From Singulisphaera acidiphila DSM 18658 (GTDB lineage: Bacteria; Planctomycetota; Planctomycetia; Isosphaerales; Isosphaeraceae): a stretch of DNA of 64,000 bases. The stretch spans positions 6,520,744 through 6,584,743 of the forward strand of contig NC_019892.1 of NCBI RefSeq assembly GCF_000242455.2. Direction: 5' to 3'. The first letter of the stretch is position 1; each line of letters begins with the position of its first letter. This document shows positions 17,523 through 25,848 of this stretch, in pieces. The notes beneath the pieces are model-generated. The model saw only the letters and a program-made list of their open reading frames with translations. It was not told where the DNA came from and made no database searches. The translations under genes and the position numbers were made by a program.

Positions 17523-18929
17523 GTGATCCGCCGGCCCGACATGAACGTCGACTATCAAGATCGTCTCGACTTCCTTTACGGCCGCCTCAATTACGAGTGG
17601 CTGGGTATGCCGAAGCTCACCGAGGAGCTGCGCCTCGGACGGATGCGGAAGCTGCTCCGTCTGCTCGGCGACCCGCACGAGTCGCTTCGGATCATCCACG
17701 TCGCGGGGACCAAAGGGAAAGGGTCGACCTCGGTAATGATCGCCGCGGCGCTTTCCGCCTCCGGTCTGCGCACAGGCCTCTTCTGTTCGCCTCACCTGCA
17801 TCGCTTGGAAGAGCGGTTCAGCGTGAATGGTCAGGAGGCGACTCCCGACGAACTGGTCGCCCTGACCGATGCGGTTCGGCCCGCCGTCGAGACGCTCGAC
17901 GCCTTCTGTGCCGATAGCCGGTATCGTGGGCCCACCTTCTTTGAAATCACGACCGCGATGGGCCTGCTCCACTTCCAGAGAAAGCAGGCGGAGGCCGTCG
18001 TCCTTGAGGTCGGGATGGGGGGGCGGCTCGACTCGACGAACGTGGTCCATCCCGAACTCGCGGTGGTCACGACGATCTCGTTCGACCATACCCGGCAACT
18101 TGGCTCGACCCTCGGCGCCATTGCCACGGAAAAGGCGGGGATTCTTAAACGCGACTGCCCCGCGATTAGCGGTGTCACCCAACCGGAAGCACGCGACGCG
18201 ATCCGGCATGTCGCGGGCCAACGCCGCTGTCTGTTGCGTGAGCTCGATCATGACTTCCGGTATCAATACGAGCCACCGCCAACGCCGCTCACTCGCCCGG
18301 CTGCGGGGCGAGTTCATGTGAAGACCTGGCGAACCGACTGGGGCGAAATCGACCTCCCGCTGCTGGGGGCCCACCAGGCCGGCAACGTCGCCGTCGCCTT
18401 GGCCAGTCTCGACGCCCTGGCCGAACGGGGATGGAACGTCGGTCGCGATGCGGTGGTCCGCGGCTTCGCGACTCTACGTTGGCCCGCGCGGGTGGAAGTG
18501 CTTGGCGAAGCCCCCTGGCTGGTCGTCGATAGCTCGCACAATGTTGCCTCGGCTGAGGCGCTGGCGGCGACTTTACAAGCCTGTTTTCCGGCCACGCGGC
18601 GGACCTTGATTTTCGGCACGAGCCGGGACAAGGACATGCGTGGTCAGCTTCAAGCCCTTTTGCCCCTCTTCGATCAAGTGATTGTCACCCGTTACCTTGA
18701 GAACCCGCGTGCCGTGGCCCCCGAAGAGATCGCCCGGACGATCGAGGAACTCGACGGCCGCGTGGCGATCACGGCGGTCGACCCCGCCGGGGCCCTCGCG
18801 CTTGCGCGGAAGCGGACCGGCGCTGACGGCCTGATCTGCGTGACCGGTTCGCTCTTCCTCGCTGCGGAAGCTCGGGCCTTGATCCTGAACGAAGTCGCCG
18901 CCCCGACGGTGGGTCGGATCCTCGCGTAA
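17523..18929 (+). CDS. folC: folylpolyglutamate synthase / dihydrofolate synthase FolC
   Basis: This is a Mur-ligase-family enzyme with the folate-type P loop AGTKGKGST (61-69), FEITTAMG and GMGGRLDSTNVV in the central ATPase domain, and a C-terminal domain containing a WPARVE motif and DSSHN, the Asp-containing signature of FolC. It adds glutamate to dihydropteroate and to folates in the cytoplasm. Length (468 aa) fits the bifunctional bacterial enzyme. The GTG at 17523 sits close behind a GGGGGAGG ribosome site; an ATG at 17541 is the alternative start and would remove six residues. It is likely co-transcribed with the receiver gene upstream and is followed by a small hairpin. Confidence 0.92.
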   Translation: MIRRPDMNVDYQDRLDFLYGRLNYEWLGMPKLTEELRLGRMRKLLRLLGDPHESLRIIHVAGTKGKGSTSVMIAAALSASGLRTGLFCSPHLHRLEERFSVNGQEATPDELVALTDAVRPAVETLDAFCADSRYRGPTFFEITTAMGLLHFQRKQAEAVVLEVGMGGRLDSTNVVHPELAVVTTISFDHTRQLGSTLGAIATEKAGILKRDCPAISGVTQPEARDAIRHVAGQRRCLLRELDHDFRYQYEPPPTPLTRPAAGRVHVKTWRTDWGEIDLPLLGAHQAGNVAVALASLDALAERGWNVGRDAVVRGFATLRWPARVEVLGEAPWLVVDSSHNVASAEALAATLQACFPATRRTLIFGTSRDKDMRGQLQALLPLFDQVIVTRYLENPRAVAPEEIARTIEELDGRVAITAVDPAGALALARKRTGADGLICVTGSLFLAAEARALILNEVAAPTVGRILA

Positions 18930-18931
18930 AA

Positions 18932-18952
18932 GGTGGGCCTGCCCGGCCCACC
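18932..18952 (+). terminator. short hairpin after folC
   Basis: An 8-bp GC-only stem (18932-18939 with 18945-18952, loop of 5) directly follows the folC stop. No T tract follows, so it may only attenuate or protect the 3' end. Confidence 0.35.
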
Positions 18953-18983
18953 CGACGAACCTTGGCTTGGAATAGGTGGTGTG

Positions 18984-19406
18984 ATGTCTGGTTGGGCCTG
19001 GCTGAGAATTGGTGCGATCTCGGGGTTTCTCTCGGTCGCCCTCGGGGCCTTTGGAGCCCACTCGTTGCGCGATCGCTTCAAGGTCGAGGAGAGCGACTCG
19101 TTTGCGACGCGAACGACCAAGCAGCGAGCTGTCGAGAACTTTGAGACCGCCGCGCGTTACCAGATGTATCATGCGCTGGCCCTCAGCGCCGTCGGGTTAC
19201 TTGCGATCTACGGCAGGACGGGCGGAGCCGTCACAGTGGCGGGCTGGGGCTTTCTCGTCGGGACGGCCCTCTTCTCGGGAAGTCTCTACGTGTTGGTGCT
19301 CACGAGTCAGAGGTGGCTCGGGGCGATCACTCCGCTTGGCGGGCTCAGCTTCCTCGTGGGCTGGCTGGCGCTGGCCTTGGCTGCCAGCAGTTCCTCGCGT
19401 CCTTAG
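18984..19406 (+). CDS. DUF423 small membrane protein
   Basis: This 140-residue protein has the DUF423 (YgdD/YwdK) layout of four membrane helices with the early conserved stretch LGAFGAHSLRD at about residues 20-30 and YQMYHALAL in the second helix. Function of the family is unknown. The family is usually about 120 residues; the extra length here is a polar insert (about 33-50) between helices one and two. The ATG at 18984 was chosen over the longer frame start at 18933 because it has AGGTGGTG just upstream and begins at the first helix. Confidence 0.85.
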   Translation: MSGWAWLRIGAISGFLSVALGAFGAHSLRDRFKVEESDSFATRTTKQRAVENFETAARYQMYHALALSAVGLLAIYGRTGGAVTVAGWGFLVGTALFSGSLYVLVLTSQRWLGAITPLGGLSFLVGWLALALAASSSSRP

Positions 19407-19484
19407 TCGTGCGTGCCGATGACCGGCTGTGGCATGATCGATCCGACGTTCGTTTCGATCCTCTCCTCACTCTTCGGGTCGGAC

Positions 19485-20084
19485 ATGTCTACCTATATTG
19501 TGACGGTTACGGCGGCCGATCGGGTTGGAATCGTGTATTCGGTGGCGGGGACTCTGCGCGATCAAGGGGGGAATATCCTCGAGCTTAGCCAGACCGTCAT
19601 GCGCGGTTGTTTCACGATTATCCTGGCAGTGGAGTTTCCCGGCCCGCGCACGCCTCATCAACTTGCCGAGATCATCGCCGAGCGCGGCAAGCGGTTCGAC
19701 CTGACGGTCGCAGTGATCGAGATGAAGGACGAGGCCCTGGAACCCCCCGTGCCGAACGGTGAGCGGTTTATCCTGACGGTCCTCGGTGGCGATGGGATTG
19801 GCAACATCCATGGGATTGCGGGCTGTCTTGCCGCGAACGGGGTGAACATCGTCGACCTTCATGCGCGGGTCGACGGCGCTCGGTTCTCGTTGATCATGGA
19901 GGCGTTCCTCCCGCCCGACCTCTCTCCCGGGACCGTGCGGGCCGAACTCGAGCGGTTCGGCCGCGACCATGGTCTGGAAGCCTACGTTCAGCACGAAAAC
20001 ATTTTTCTGGCGACCAGTGAGCCCAGCCCCGTGCGCGTGGGCCCGGCTTGGAAACCACAAGGAGACGCCGTTGCACCGCACTGA
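19485..20084 (+). CDS. tandem ACT-domain protein, GcvR-like
   Basis: Two ACT domains are visible: residues 3-80 (YIVTVTAADRVGIVYSVAG) and about 93-170 (FILTVLGGDGIGNIHGIAG, then VNIVDLHARVDG). ACT pairs of this kind bind amino acids and occur in the glycine cleavage regulator GcvR and in proteins paired with UPF0210. The gene overlaps the UPF0210 gene downstream, a neighbourhood conserved in Firmicutes, where a single-ACT protein (UPF0237) precedes UPF0210. Regulation of or ligand sensing for the UPF0210 protein is the likely role. The start is unsure: an open frame reaches back to 19413, but the ATG at 19485 begins exactly at the first ACT strand. Confidence 0.75.
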   Translation: MSTYIVTVTAADRVGIVYSVAGTLRDQGGNILELSQTVMRGCFTIILAVEFPGPRTPHQLAEIIAERGKRFDLTVAVIEMKDEALEPPVPNGERFILTVLGGDGIGNIHGIAGCLAANGVNIVDLHARVDGARFSLIMEAFLPPDLSPGTVRAELERFGRDHGLEAYVQHENIFLATSEPSPVRVGPAWKPQGDAVAPH

Positions 20085-21447
20085 GGACGTCCTGTCCACC
20101 CTCGGCATGATCCGCCAGCACAAGCTCGACGTGCGGACGGTGACTATGGGCATCGACCTTCAGCCTTGTGCTTCGCCCGACATCACGGTCCTCTGTGGCC
20201 GGATCCGCGAGCGGCTCCTCAAGTTCGCGGGTCGGCTCCGTGCGGTCTGCCTCGAGGTCGAGGGGCGCTACGGCATTCCGATCGTCAATCGCCGGATCGC
20301 CGTCAGCCCGATCGCCGCAGTCGCCGCTGGGCATACGGCTGAAGGCTATCTCGCGGTGGCCAGGACACTCGATGCGGTCGCCGCCGAAGTGGAGGTCGAC
20401 CTGGTCGGCGGATTCACCGCACTCGTTCAGAAGGGCTCGACCGACGGTGATCGCCGCTTGATCGAAGCGCTTCCCGAAGTCCTCTCGACCACCCAGCGCG
20501 TTTGCGCCTCGGTCAACGTCGGCACGACGGCGGCCGGGATTAACATGGATGCCATTCTCGCACTCGGGCATGTGCTCAAAGACACGGCCGAACGAACCCG
20601 CGACCATGACGGATTCGGCTGCGCCAAGCTCGTGATCTTCGCCAACGCTCCGACCGACAACCCGTTCATGGCCGGCGCGTTCCACGGCGTGGGGGAGCCG
20701 GACTGCGTGATCAACATCGGGGTCAGTGGCCCCGGCGTCGTCAAGGCGGGGATCGAAGACCTGCTTGCTCATTCGTCGACGCGTCTGACTCTGGGGGAGA
20801 TCGCTGAGGAAATCAAGAGCACGGCCTTCCGCGTCACGAGAGTCGGTGAGTTGATCGGTCGCGAAGTCGCTTCGCGACTCGGTGTCCCATTCGGGATCGT
20901 CGACCTTTCCCTGGCGCCCACGCCGCAACTTGGTGACAGCGTTGGAGAAATCCTGCAGGCGATGGGGGTCGTCCGGATCGGCGCTCCAGGCTCGACCGCA
21001 GCGCTGGCCCTGTTGAACGACGCGGTCAAGAAGGGGGGAAGCTTCGCCTCCTCGTCTGTCGGTGGCCTCTCCGGGGCCTTCGTCGCCGTCAGCGAGGACT
21101 CCGCACTGGCCAAGGCCGTTGAGGTAGGGGACCTGACCTTGGCCAAGCTCGAGGCGATGACGGCCGTCTGCTCGGTCGGGCTCGACATGATCGCCGTCCC
21201 TGGTGACACCGACGCCGAGACCCTTGCCGCACTGATCGCCGATGAGGTTGCAATCGGCGTCATCAACCACAAGACGACCGCCGTCCGCGTGATTCCGGTC
21301 CCCGGTAAGGTTGCGGGAGAACGCGCGGTGTTTGGTGGCCTCTTCGGCGAGATGGCGATCTTGCCGATTCACGCTGCCGGAGGGAGCACCGCGTTCGTCC
21401 GCCACGGCGGCCGGATCCCTGCGCCGTTGTCGAGCCTGCGGAATTAA
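20071..21447 (+). CDS. UPF0210 (PFL/DUF711) family protein
   Basis: This 459-residue protein matches UPF0210 (DUF711) over its full length: an N-terminal VLSTLGMIRQHKLDVRTVTMG, a central NINVGTT-like segment, NPFMAGAFHGVGEPDCVINIGVSGPG, and a C-terminal PVPGKVAGERAVFGGLFGEM. The fold is related to glycyl-radical-type barrel proteins, but no catalytic role is proven. The open frame runs back to 19969, but the true start is most likely the TTG at 20071: it is six bases after AAGGAG, gives the family length (about 450), and overlaps the ACT gene by only 14 bases. Tight coupling to the ACT protein suggests a joint, amino-acid-related function. Confidence 0.88.
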   Translation: MHRTEDVLSTLGMIRQHKLDVRTVTMGIDLQPCASPDITVLCGRIRERLLKFAGRLRAVCLEVEGRYGIPIVNRRIAVSPIAAVAAGHTAEGYLAVARTLDAVAAEVEVDLVGGFTALVQKGSTDGDRRLIEALPEVLSTTQRVCASVNVGTTAAGINMDAILALGHVLKDTAERTRDHDGFGCAKLVIFANAPTDNPFMAGAFHGVGEPDCVINIGVSGPGVVKAGIEDLLAHSSTRLTLGEIAEEIKSTAFRVTRVGELIGREVASRLGVPFGIVDLSLAPTPQLGDSVGEILQAMGVVRIGAPGSTAALALLNDAVKKGGSFASSSVGGLSGAFVAVSEDSALAKAVEVGDLTLAKLEAMTAVCSVGLDMIAVPGDTDAETLAALIADEVAIGVINHKTTAVRVIPVPGKVAGERAVFGGLFGEMAILPIHAAGGSTAFVRHGGRIPAPLSSLRN

Positions 21448-21519
21448 AACGGACTCAGGGCCCGACCAGAATTCAAGAGGGGCAGCACGAGTCTGAGGGG
21501 GGCAGGGGACTGAGAGAAG

Positions 21520-21560
21520 TAGGGCCGGCCATGCCACTACCAGTGGCATGGCCGGCCCTA
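21520..21560. terminator. strong 19-bp palindrome between convergent genes
   Basis: A perfect 19-bp inverted repeat (21520-21538 with 21542-21560, 3-base loop) lies between the UPF0210 gene and the leftward DoxX gene. It has no T tract on either strand. It most likely ends transcription from both sides, or is a copy of a dispersed palindromic element. Confidence 0.55.
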
Positions 21561-21571
21561 AATCCAGTGAC

Positions 21572-21997
21572 TCAGACGGTCGACTCTCTAGGCCGCAAGC
21601 GGACCGGGATGAGTGCCTGCAACCGAGGTTCTCGCAAGTAGAGACCGCCCCAGAGTATCGCTCCGACGAGGCTCGGGAACACGATCGGGAATGCTGGGCC
21701 CCCCATTCGGACGTGGGTCCAGGTTGCGCCGCCGAGGTAGCCGGTGAGGAGAATGGCTCCCAGGACCGAAGTTTGGGGAATCGTATAGATCAGCGTGGCC
21801 ACGACCAAAACGATTCCCAGACCGGGGACGACGCGTTCGGGGACCTGGAGCTGAGCACATGCCTCCATGACGGGAGCCACCTTCATCACTTTCGTGACGC
21901 CGTCGAACAGCAGGAACAGGATCGCGAGTCCTGTCAGGAATCGGCCGGCATAGCGTGCCGTCTTTGAAACCGGAGTAGCTTCCGTCTCAGATCGCAT
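21572..21997 (-). CDS. DoxX-like membrane protein
   Basis: This 141-residue protein has four predicted membrane helices starting with FLTGLAILFLLFDGVTKVMK, the pattern of the DoxX-like family, with a conserved GYLGGATWTHVRMG segment between helices three and four. DoxX-like proteins are small membrane proteins of unclear biochemical role, often linked to redox or stress functions. It is the last gene of the ECF42 sigma factor cluster; genes for DoxX, YCII and DUF1579 proteins are repeatedly found in such clusters. It follows the YCII gene by 42 bases and should be co-transcribed with it. Confidence 0.82.
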   Translation of the reverse strand: MRSETEATPVSKTARYAGRFLTGLAILFLLFDGVTKVMKVAPVMEACAQLQVPERVVPGLGIVLVVATLIYTIPQTSVLGAILLTGYLGGATWTHVRMGGPAFPIVFPSLVGAILWGGLYLREPRLQALIPVRLRPRESTV

Positions 21998-22039
21998 GAG
22001 TGGACTCCTGTCCGTTTCGTCTCAGAACTTGAAATCAAA

Positions 22040-22417
22040 TCAATGAGATTGCGGTGGCTCGCCGCCCGGCGGGAGACCGTCGAGTTCCATGACCGGCCGG
22101 ATCTCGACGGTGCCGACACGGGCCCCTGGGATTCGGCCGGCGATGTTGATGGCCTCGTCGAGATCGGTCGCTTCAATCAGGAAATAGCCACCGAGTTGTT
22201 CACGCGTTTCCGCGAACGGCCCGTCGGTGATGAGCTTTTTCCCGTCGCGAACACGCACGCTGGTCGCTGTCGAGACAAGATGAAGCGGCGAAGCACCCAA
22301 ATACTGCCCCTTCGCGTGCAGTTGCTTTGTCAGCTCGATCGACTCGGCGTAGCAGCGCTCCCGCTCGCCCTCGGTCCATGCGTTCTCATTGCCGTAGATA
22401 AGTAGCATGTATTTCAT
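22040..22417 (-). CDS. YCII (DGPF)-domain protein
   Basis: This 125-residue protein is a complete YCII-family member: MKYMLLIYGNENAW at the start, the name-giving ITDGPFAETREQLGGYFLIEA at about residues 63-83 (the DGPF motif), and IPGARVGTVEIRPV near the end. The fold is a ferredoxin-like alpha/beta barrel with a His-Asp pair in enzymatic members. DGPF proteins are the most constant partners of ECF42 sigma factors, as here, and are probably members of its regulon. Their reaction is unknown. Confidence 0.9.
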   Translation of the reverse strand: MKYMLLIYGNENAWTEGERERCYAESIELTKQLHAKGQYLGASPLHLVSTATSVRVRDGKKLITDGPFAETREQLGGYFLIEATDLDEAINIAGRIPGARVGTVEIRPVMELDGLPPGGEPPQSH

Positions 22418-22460
22418 GGTCGATCGATCTCCCGCCGTGTGGGTTCCGAATCTTGGGAAA

Positions 22461-22940
22461 TTACTTCTTACGATGGTAATGGGCTGTCATGAGCTGACTC
22501 CAGGTGCCGTCGTCGCCCAGGATCCGTGAGGTCAGGGTTCGGTGGTCGTCGTCGACGAACTCGATGATGTCCTTGTACTTCGCCAGCTTCTGGCCAGAGA
22601 AGTCGGGCCCCTCAGTGTCCAGCGTGAGTACCTTTCCGGCTGCGTCGAGGGACCCGTTATAGACCCAGAGATGTGTCATCATTGAGGCGATGAACGTACC
22701 CACGTAGCGCTTGATACGCGGGTCGTAGCCGAGCGACATTACGGTTTTTGATGTGTTACCGTCTGGTGCCTCCCCTTCCCCCTCGCCGACGATCCAGAGA
22801 CCGCCGAGCGACCGGACGACCTCGACCCCTTGCGACTTCATTGTCGGCTCATCCGGCCCCATCCGGCATTCGAATTCGCTGGTCCATTCGCCGACGAGTT
22901 TGTCAAGCCAGCGGTGCTCTTGCTGAGGTTCTGCGAACAT
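22461..22940 (-). CDS. DUF1579 family protein
   Basis: The protein (159 aa) matches DUF1579: HRWLDKLVGEWTSEFECRMGP near the N terminus, VVRSLGGLWIVGEGEGEAP, and the central LGYDPRIKRYVGTFIASMMTHLW. The family forms a calycin-like beta barrel of unknown ligand. The ATG at 22940 has GGGAGAG upstream; the open frame continues to 23057, but the extra 39 residues lie in the remains of another gene and look unrelated. It sits between the YCII gene and the sigma factor and belongs to the same unit. Confidence 0.85.
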   Translation of the reverse strand: MFAEPQQEHRWLDKLVGEWTSEFECRMGPDEPTMKSQGVEVVRSLGGLWIVGEGEGEAPDGNTSKTVMSLGYDPRIKRYVGTFIASMMTHLWVYNGSLDAAGKVLTLDTEGPDFSGQKLAKYKDIIEFVDDDHRTLTSRILGDDGTWSQLMTAHYHRKK

Positions 22941-23017
22941 CGATTCTCTCCCGTGTGAGTGAATGGATAACCTGTTCGAATCTGGCCATTCGTCGTTGCG
23001 GGGTGCCGGTGATCGGG

Positions 23018-23092
23018 CATGCGGGCGGTTTGCTCGGTCTCCGACATCCCGTCCCACTTCGCTTTGCCCACGTAACCCAGGCAGACGAATCG
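23018..23092 (-). pseudogene. remnant of a second YCII (DGPF) gene
   Basis: On the minus strand this stretch encodes FVCLGYVGKAKWDGMSETEQ and four more codons, which matches the start of the YCII subfamily beginning with KFxCLGYxDxxKWDxMSE. There is no in-frame ATG before it, and after 24 codons the similarity stops; the DGPF motif and the rest of the domain are absent, and the sequence runs into the leader of the DUF1579 gene. ECF42 clusters often carry two or three YCII genes, so this looks like a truncated, decayed copy. The match is from memory of the family, not from an alignment. Confidence 0.5.
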
Positions 23093-23185
23093 CCTTGCTC
23101 CCTCCAGAATGGGGAGTGCAACAGCTTTGAACGTCGAGTAGTCGTTCAGCGCGACGGTGATTCGACAGTGGGGCAGAATTCTTTT

Positions 23186-24436
23186 TTAACCCAGTTCGCG
23201 AAGGCGTCGCTCGAGGAAACGACGTTCCGGTTCCTGACGTGCGAGCGTGAGCGCCCGCTCATACGATTCTCGGGCTTCGGCCGTTCGTTCCAGCCGCCGG
23301 CACAGATCGGCCCGCGCCGCGTGCGCAAGGTGGTAGTCGGCGAGTTCGCCTCGCGCCAGAAGGGCCTCGATCCGTTCCAGTCCGGCCTCGGGGCCATCCC
23401 GCATCGCCACCGCCACGGCCTGATTCAATTCCACAACCGGTGACGGTGCCGCCCGTGCGAGCACGTCGTACAAGGTCACGAGTTGAGTCCAGTTCGTTGC
23501 TGCGGCAGTCGTTGCTTCGCCATGCACCGCCGCAATGGCCGCCTGGATCGTATAGACGCCGAACTGCTGTGATGCGAGTGCCCGCGCAACCAGCGCTCGG
23601 CCCTCATCGATCAGCGTTCGGTTCCAGAGCGAGCGGTCCTGATCCTCCAGCAAGATCAGGTCGCCCTCGGATGACGACCGTGCAGTACGACGTGACTCTT
23701 GGATCAGCATCAGGGCGAGCAGTCCCATCACCTCCGGATCCGATAACAGCTCGAGGAGGAGGCGTCCCAGGCGAATTGCCTCGTCCGAGAGGTCAGGCCG
23801 GCTCAGCGTCTCGCCGGATGAGGCCGAGTACCCCTCGTTGAACACGAGATAGATGACCGACAGTACGGAATCCAGCCGTTCGGGAAGATCGGCGAGCGCA
23901 GGCACCTGATAGGGGATGCGGGCGTCCCGAATCTTCGCCTTGCCGCGCACGATCCGCTGGGCGATCGTCGATGGGGCGGTCAGAAAGGCGCTGGCGATCT
24001 CCTCGGTCTTCAGGCCGCAGACCTCCCTCAGCGTCAGGGCGATCTGCGTGCTCGGAGGGAGGGCCGGATGGCAGCAGGTGAAGATCAGGCGCAGGCGATC
24101 GTCCTCGACCCCCGCGTCTTCCTCCTGCCCAAGGGCTGCCGTGTTCTCATCGAGTCGGCTTGCCAATTCTGCAAGCGTGGAATCGAAGCGGACGCGACGA
24201 CGAATCGCATCGATCGCCTTGAAGCGGCCGGTGGAAACGAGCCAGGCTCTTGGATTCTCCGGCAGACCATCCCGCGCCCACTGCTCCAACGCCGCCGCGA
24301 AAGCTTCATGCAACGCTTCTTCGGCAAGATCGAAGTCGCCAAGCTGGCGGATGAGGGTCGCGAAGACCCGGCGCGATTCGGAGCGGTAGATGGCGTCTAC
24401 CGTCTGGGAGACCTGCTCATTTGTGATCTCGCCCAT
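23186..24436 (-). CDS. ECF42-type RNA polymerase sigma factor with TPR-like C terminus
   Basis: The first 170 residues are an ECF sigma factor: sigma-2 (SESRRVFATLIRQLGDFDLAEEALHEAF) and sigma-4 (LTLREVCGLKTEEIASAFL). The following DUF6596 region (about 185-285, with VLSVIYLVFNEGYSA) and a helical C-terminal repeat region (VVELNQAVAVAMRDGPEAGL, then ADLCRRLERTAEARESYERAL) complete the ECF42 architecture of about 415 residues. Members of this group have no anti-sigma factor; the C-terminal extension is thought to control activity. The genes downstream on the same strand (YCII remnant, DUF1579, YCII, DoxX) are the typical ECF42 neighbourhood. The start is the ATG at 24436, with a GTG one codon earlier equally possible; GGAG is about 11 bases upstream. 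Confidence 0.9.
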   Translation of the reverse strand: MGEITNEQVSQTVDAIYRSESRRVFATLIRQLGDFDLAEEALHEAFAAALEQWARDGLPENPRAWLVSTGRFKAIDAIRRRVRFDSTLAELASRLDENTAALGQEEDAGVEDDRLRLIFTCCHPALPPSTQIALTLREVCGLKTEEIASAFLTAPSTIAQRIVRGKAKIRDARIPYQVPALADLPERLDSVLSVIYLVFNEGYSASSGETLSRPDLSDEAIRLGRLLLELLSDPEVMGLLALMLIQESRRTARSSSEGDLILLEDQDRSLWNRTLIDEGRALVARALASQQFGVYTIQAAIAAVHGEATTAAATNWTQLVTLYDVLARAAPSPVVELNQAVAVAMRDGPEAGLERIEALLARGELADYHLAHAARADLCRRLERTAEARESYERALTLARQEPERRFLERRLRELG

Positions 24437-24701
24437 CACTTTGATTTCTCCGAACCGTACCGCCCAGGATTGGGGCTATGGTGTTTTGTACAGTATATCG
24501 GAGGCGGTGGGGGGCTGAGAAGAGAGAATCGAGAACCCGTTGGCACCGAATTCGGGAAAAGAATTGATGGGATGGAGCTCTGCTTATCGTCGGTACAATT
24601 CCGTGAGCGGGCACGGCCTACTATCCCGATCTCCTTGCCAGAGCAGCAGTTCGGATGGTGGGCCGTGACCGTCCCTAGGTGAACGGCTGGTTGCCGTGAC
24701 G

Positions 24702-25775
24702 TCAGTCGACCCGGACGCCGCTGGGTCGGCGCGAGAATGACTTGGGGGCGGGAATGGCGGACTTCCGCGCCAGGACTTCAAGTACCGAGGGGCCCTTCGT
24801 GCCCAGGCGTCGGAAGAAGTAGCCTTCGCAGATCAGGACGTTCTCGCGGTACGGCCGGTGGCGTGATAAACGACGATGGGCTTCGGCGATATGGTAGTGC
24901 GGCACCACGGCGAACAGGTGATGGGTCAGGTGGAACGACTGGCCGTAGGGGAAGACGCAGGCGCTCCAGAGCGGGTTCACGCGGAAGACCCGCGAGTTGG
25001 TCAGATCGCCATCGTCGGGTGCATTGCTGTGATGCGCAATCTCGCGAAGCTGCATCAGGAGCGGGTAAACCGTCAGCAGCGGGACCACCCAGAAGAGGCC
25101 GAAGATCGGCCAGAGGTGGAGGATCTGCACCATTGCCAGCACGGCCAGCCAGTACGACCCTCGCAGACGACGGGCGACCGACTTCGGATAAGCGGTGCGA
25201 ACGACCGGACTGGGCTCGGCCGTTCCGAGATTCGCCGCTTTGGCTCGGCCGAACAGGTAGCGGAGGATCGACGGTGGCCAGAGTCCACGGAGGACGTAGC
25301 GTTGCCAGAAGCGGGGCTTGCTGATCGGGAAGTGATGAGGCTCCGAATGGTTGAGCCGCATCAGGTCGGGGTCGCGTTCCGGATCGTTGACGAACTGGTG
25401 ATGGCCGAAGTGGGCCATCCGGTACTGCTGTGTCATTGCCACGAGTGGGAAGAGGAGGAAGAGGTCGGAGACGAGCTCGTTGGCCAGCCGGTTCTTGAAC
25501 AGGGTGTAGTGGCTGGCATCGTGAGCCAGGCCGGAGAGCCGGTGCTGCGAGACAGCCACCAATGCCACACCGACCATGGCCCAGGGCACGAAGCCGAGCG
25601 TTGAGAGTCGGCCGGTCGACCACGCGTTGAACCCGGTCGAACACCCCCAGAGGACGAGCCCGAGCCAGAGGTACTCAGCGGTTAAGTAGGCGACGTTCGT
25701 CCAGTTATCGGTCCTTAAGAGAGGACGCAAGTCGGACTGGGCTTCATCCCATGAGATGTCAGCGGTCGGTTCCAT
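24702..25775 (-). CDS. membrane fatty acid desaturase family protein
   Basis: All three histidine boxes of the membrane di-iron desaturase family are present: HDASH (85-89), HFGHH (122-126) and HLTHH (282-286). Hydrophobic pairs of helices flank them (about 30-78, 100-116 and 210-240). The enzyme should use O2 and reduced electron carriers to insert a double bond or a hydroxyl into a lipid acyl chain at the membrane; the substrate cannot be told. The frame is open to 25958, but the ATG at 25775 (MEPTADISWDEAQ) gives the usual length; the extra 61 residues are basic and overlap the ABC transporter gene. No dedicated redox partner is adjacent. Confidence 0.85.
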   Translation of the reverse strand: MEPTADISWDEAQSDLRPLLRTDNWTNVAYLTAEYLWLGLVLWGCSTGFNAWSTGRLSTLGFVPWAMVGVALVAVSQHRLSGLAHDASHYTLFKNRLANELVSDLFLLFPLVAMTQQYRMAHFGHHQFVNDPERDPDLMRLNHSEPHHFPISKPRFWQRYVLRGLWPPSILRYLFGRAKAANLGTAEPSPVVRTAYPKSVARRLRGSYWLAVLAMVQILHLWPIFGLFWVVPLLTVYPLLMQLREIAHHSNAPDDGDLTNSRVFRVNPLWSACVFPYGQSFHLTHHLFAVVPHYHIAEAHRRLSRHRPYRENVLICEGYFFRRLGTKGPSVLEVLARKSAIPAPKSFSRRPSGVRVD

Positions 25776-25848
25776 GACAGACGTACATCCATGATCGAGG
25801 GGTAACGGCCGCGCTCTCCGGAGTCGAGCCGTTTCCCCATCAATATCG

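Noticed and set aside
19894..21549. Leftward open frame of 551 codons
   Set aside because: Antisense shadow of the UPF0210 gene; Arg/Asp/Gly-rich reading typical of reversed GC-rich coding DNA, with no domain.
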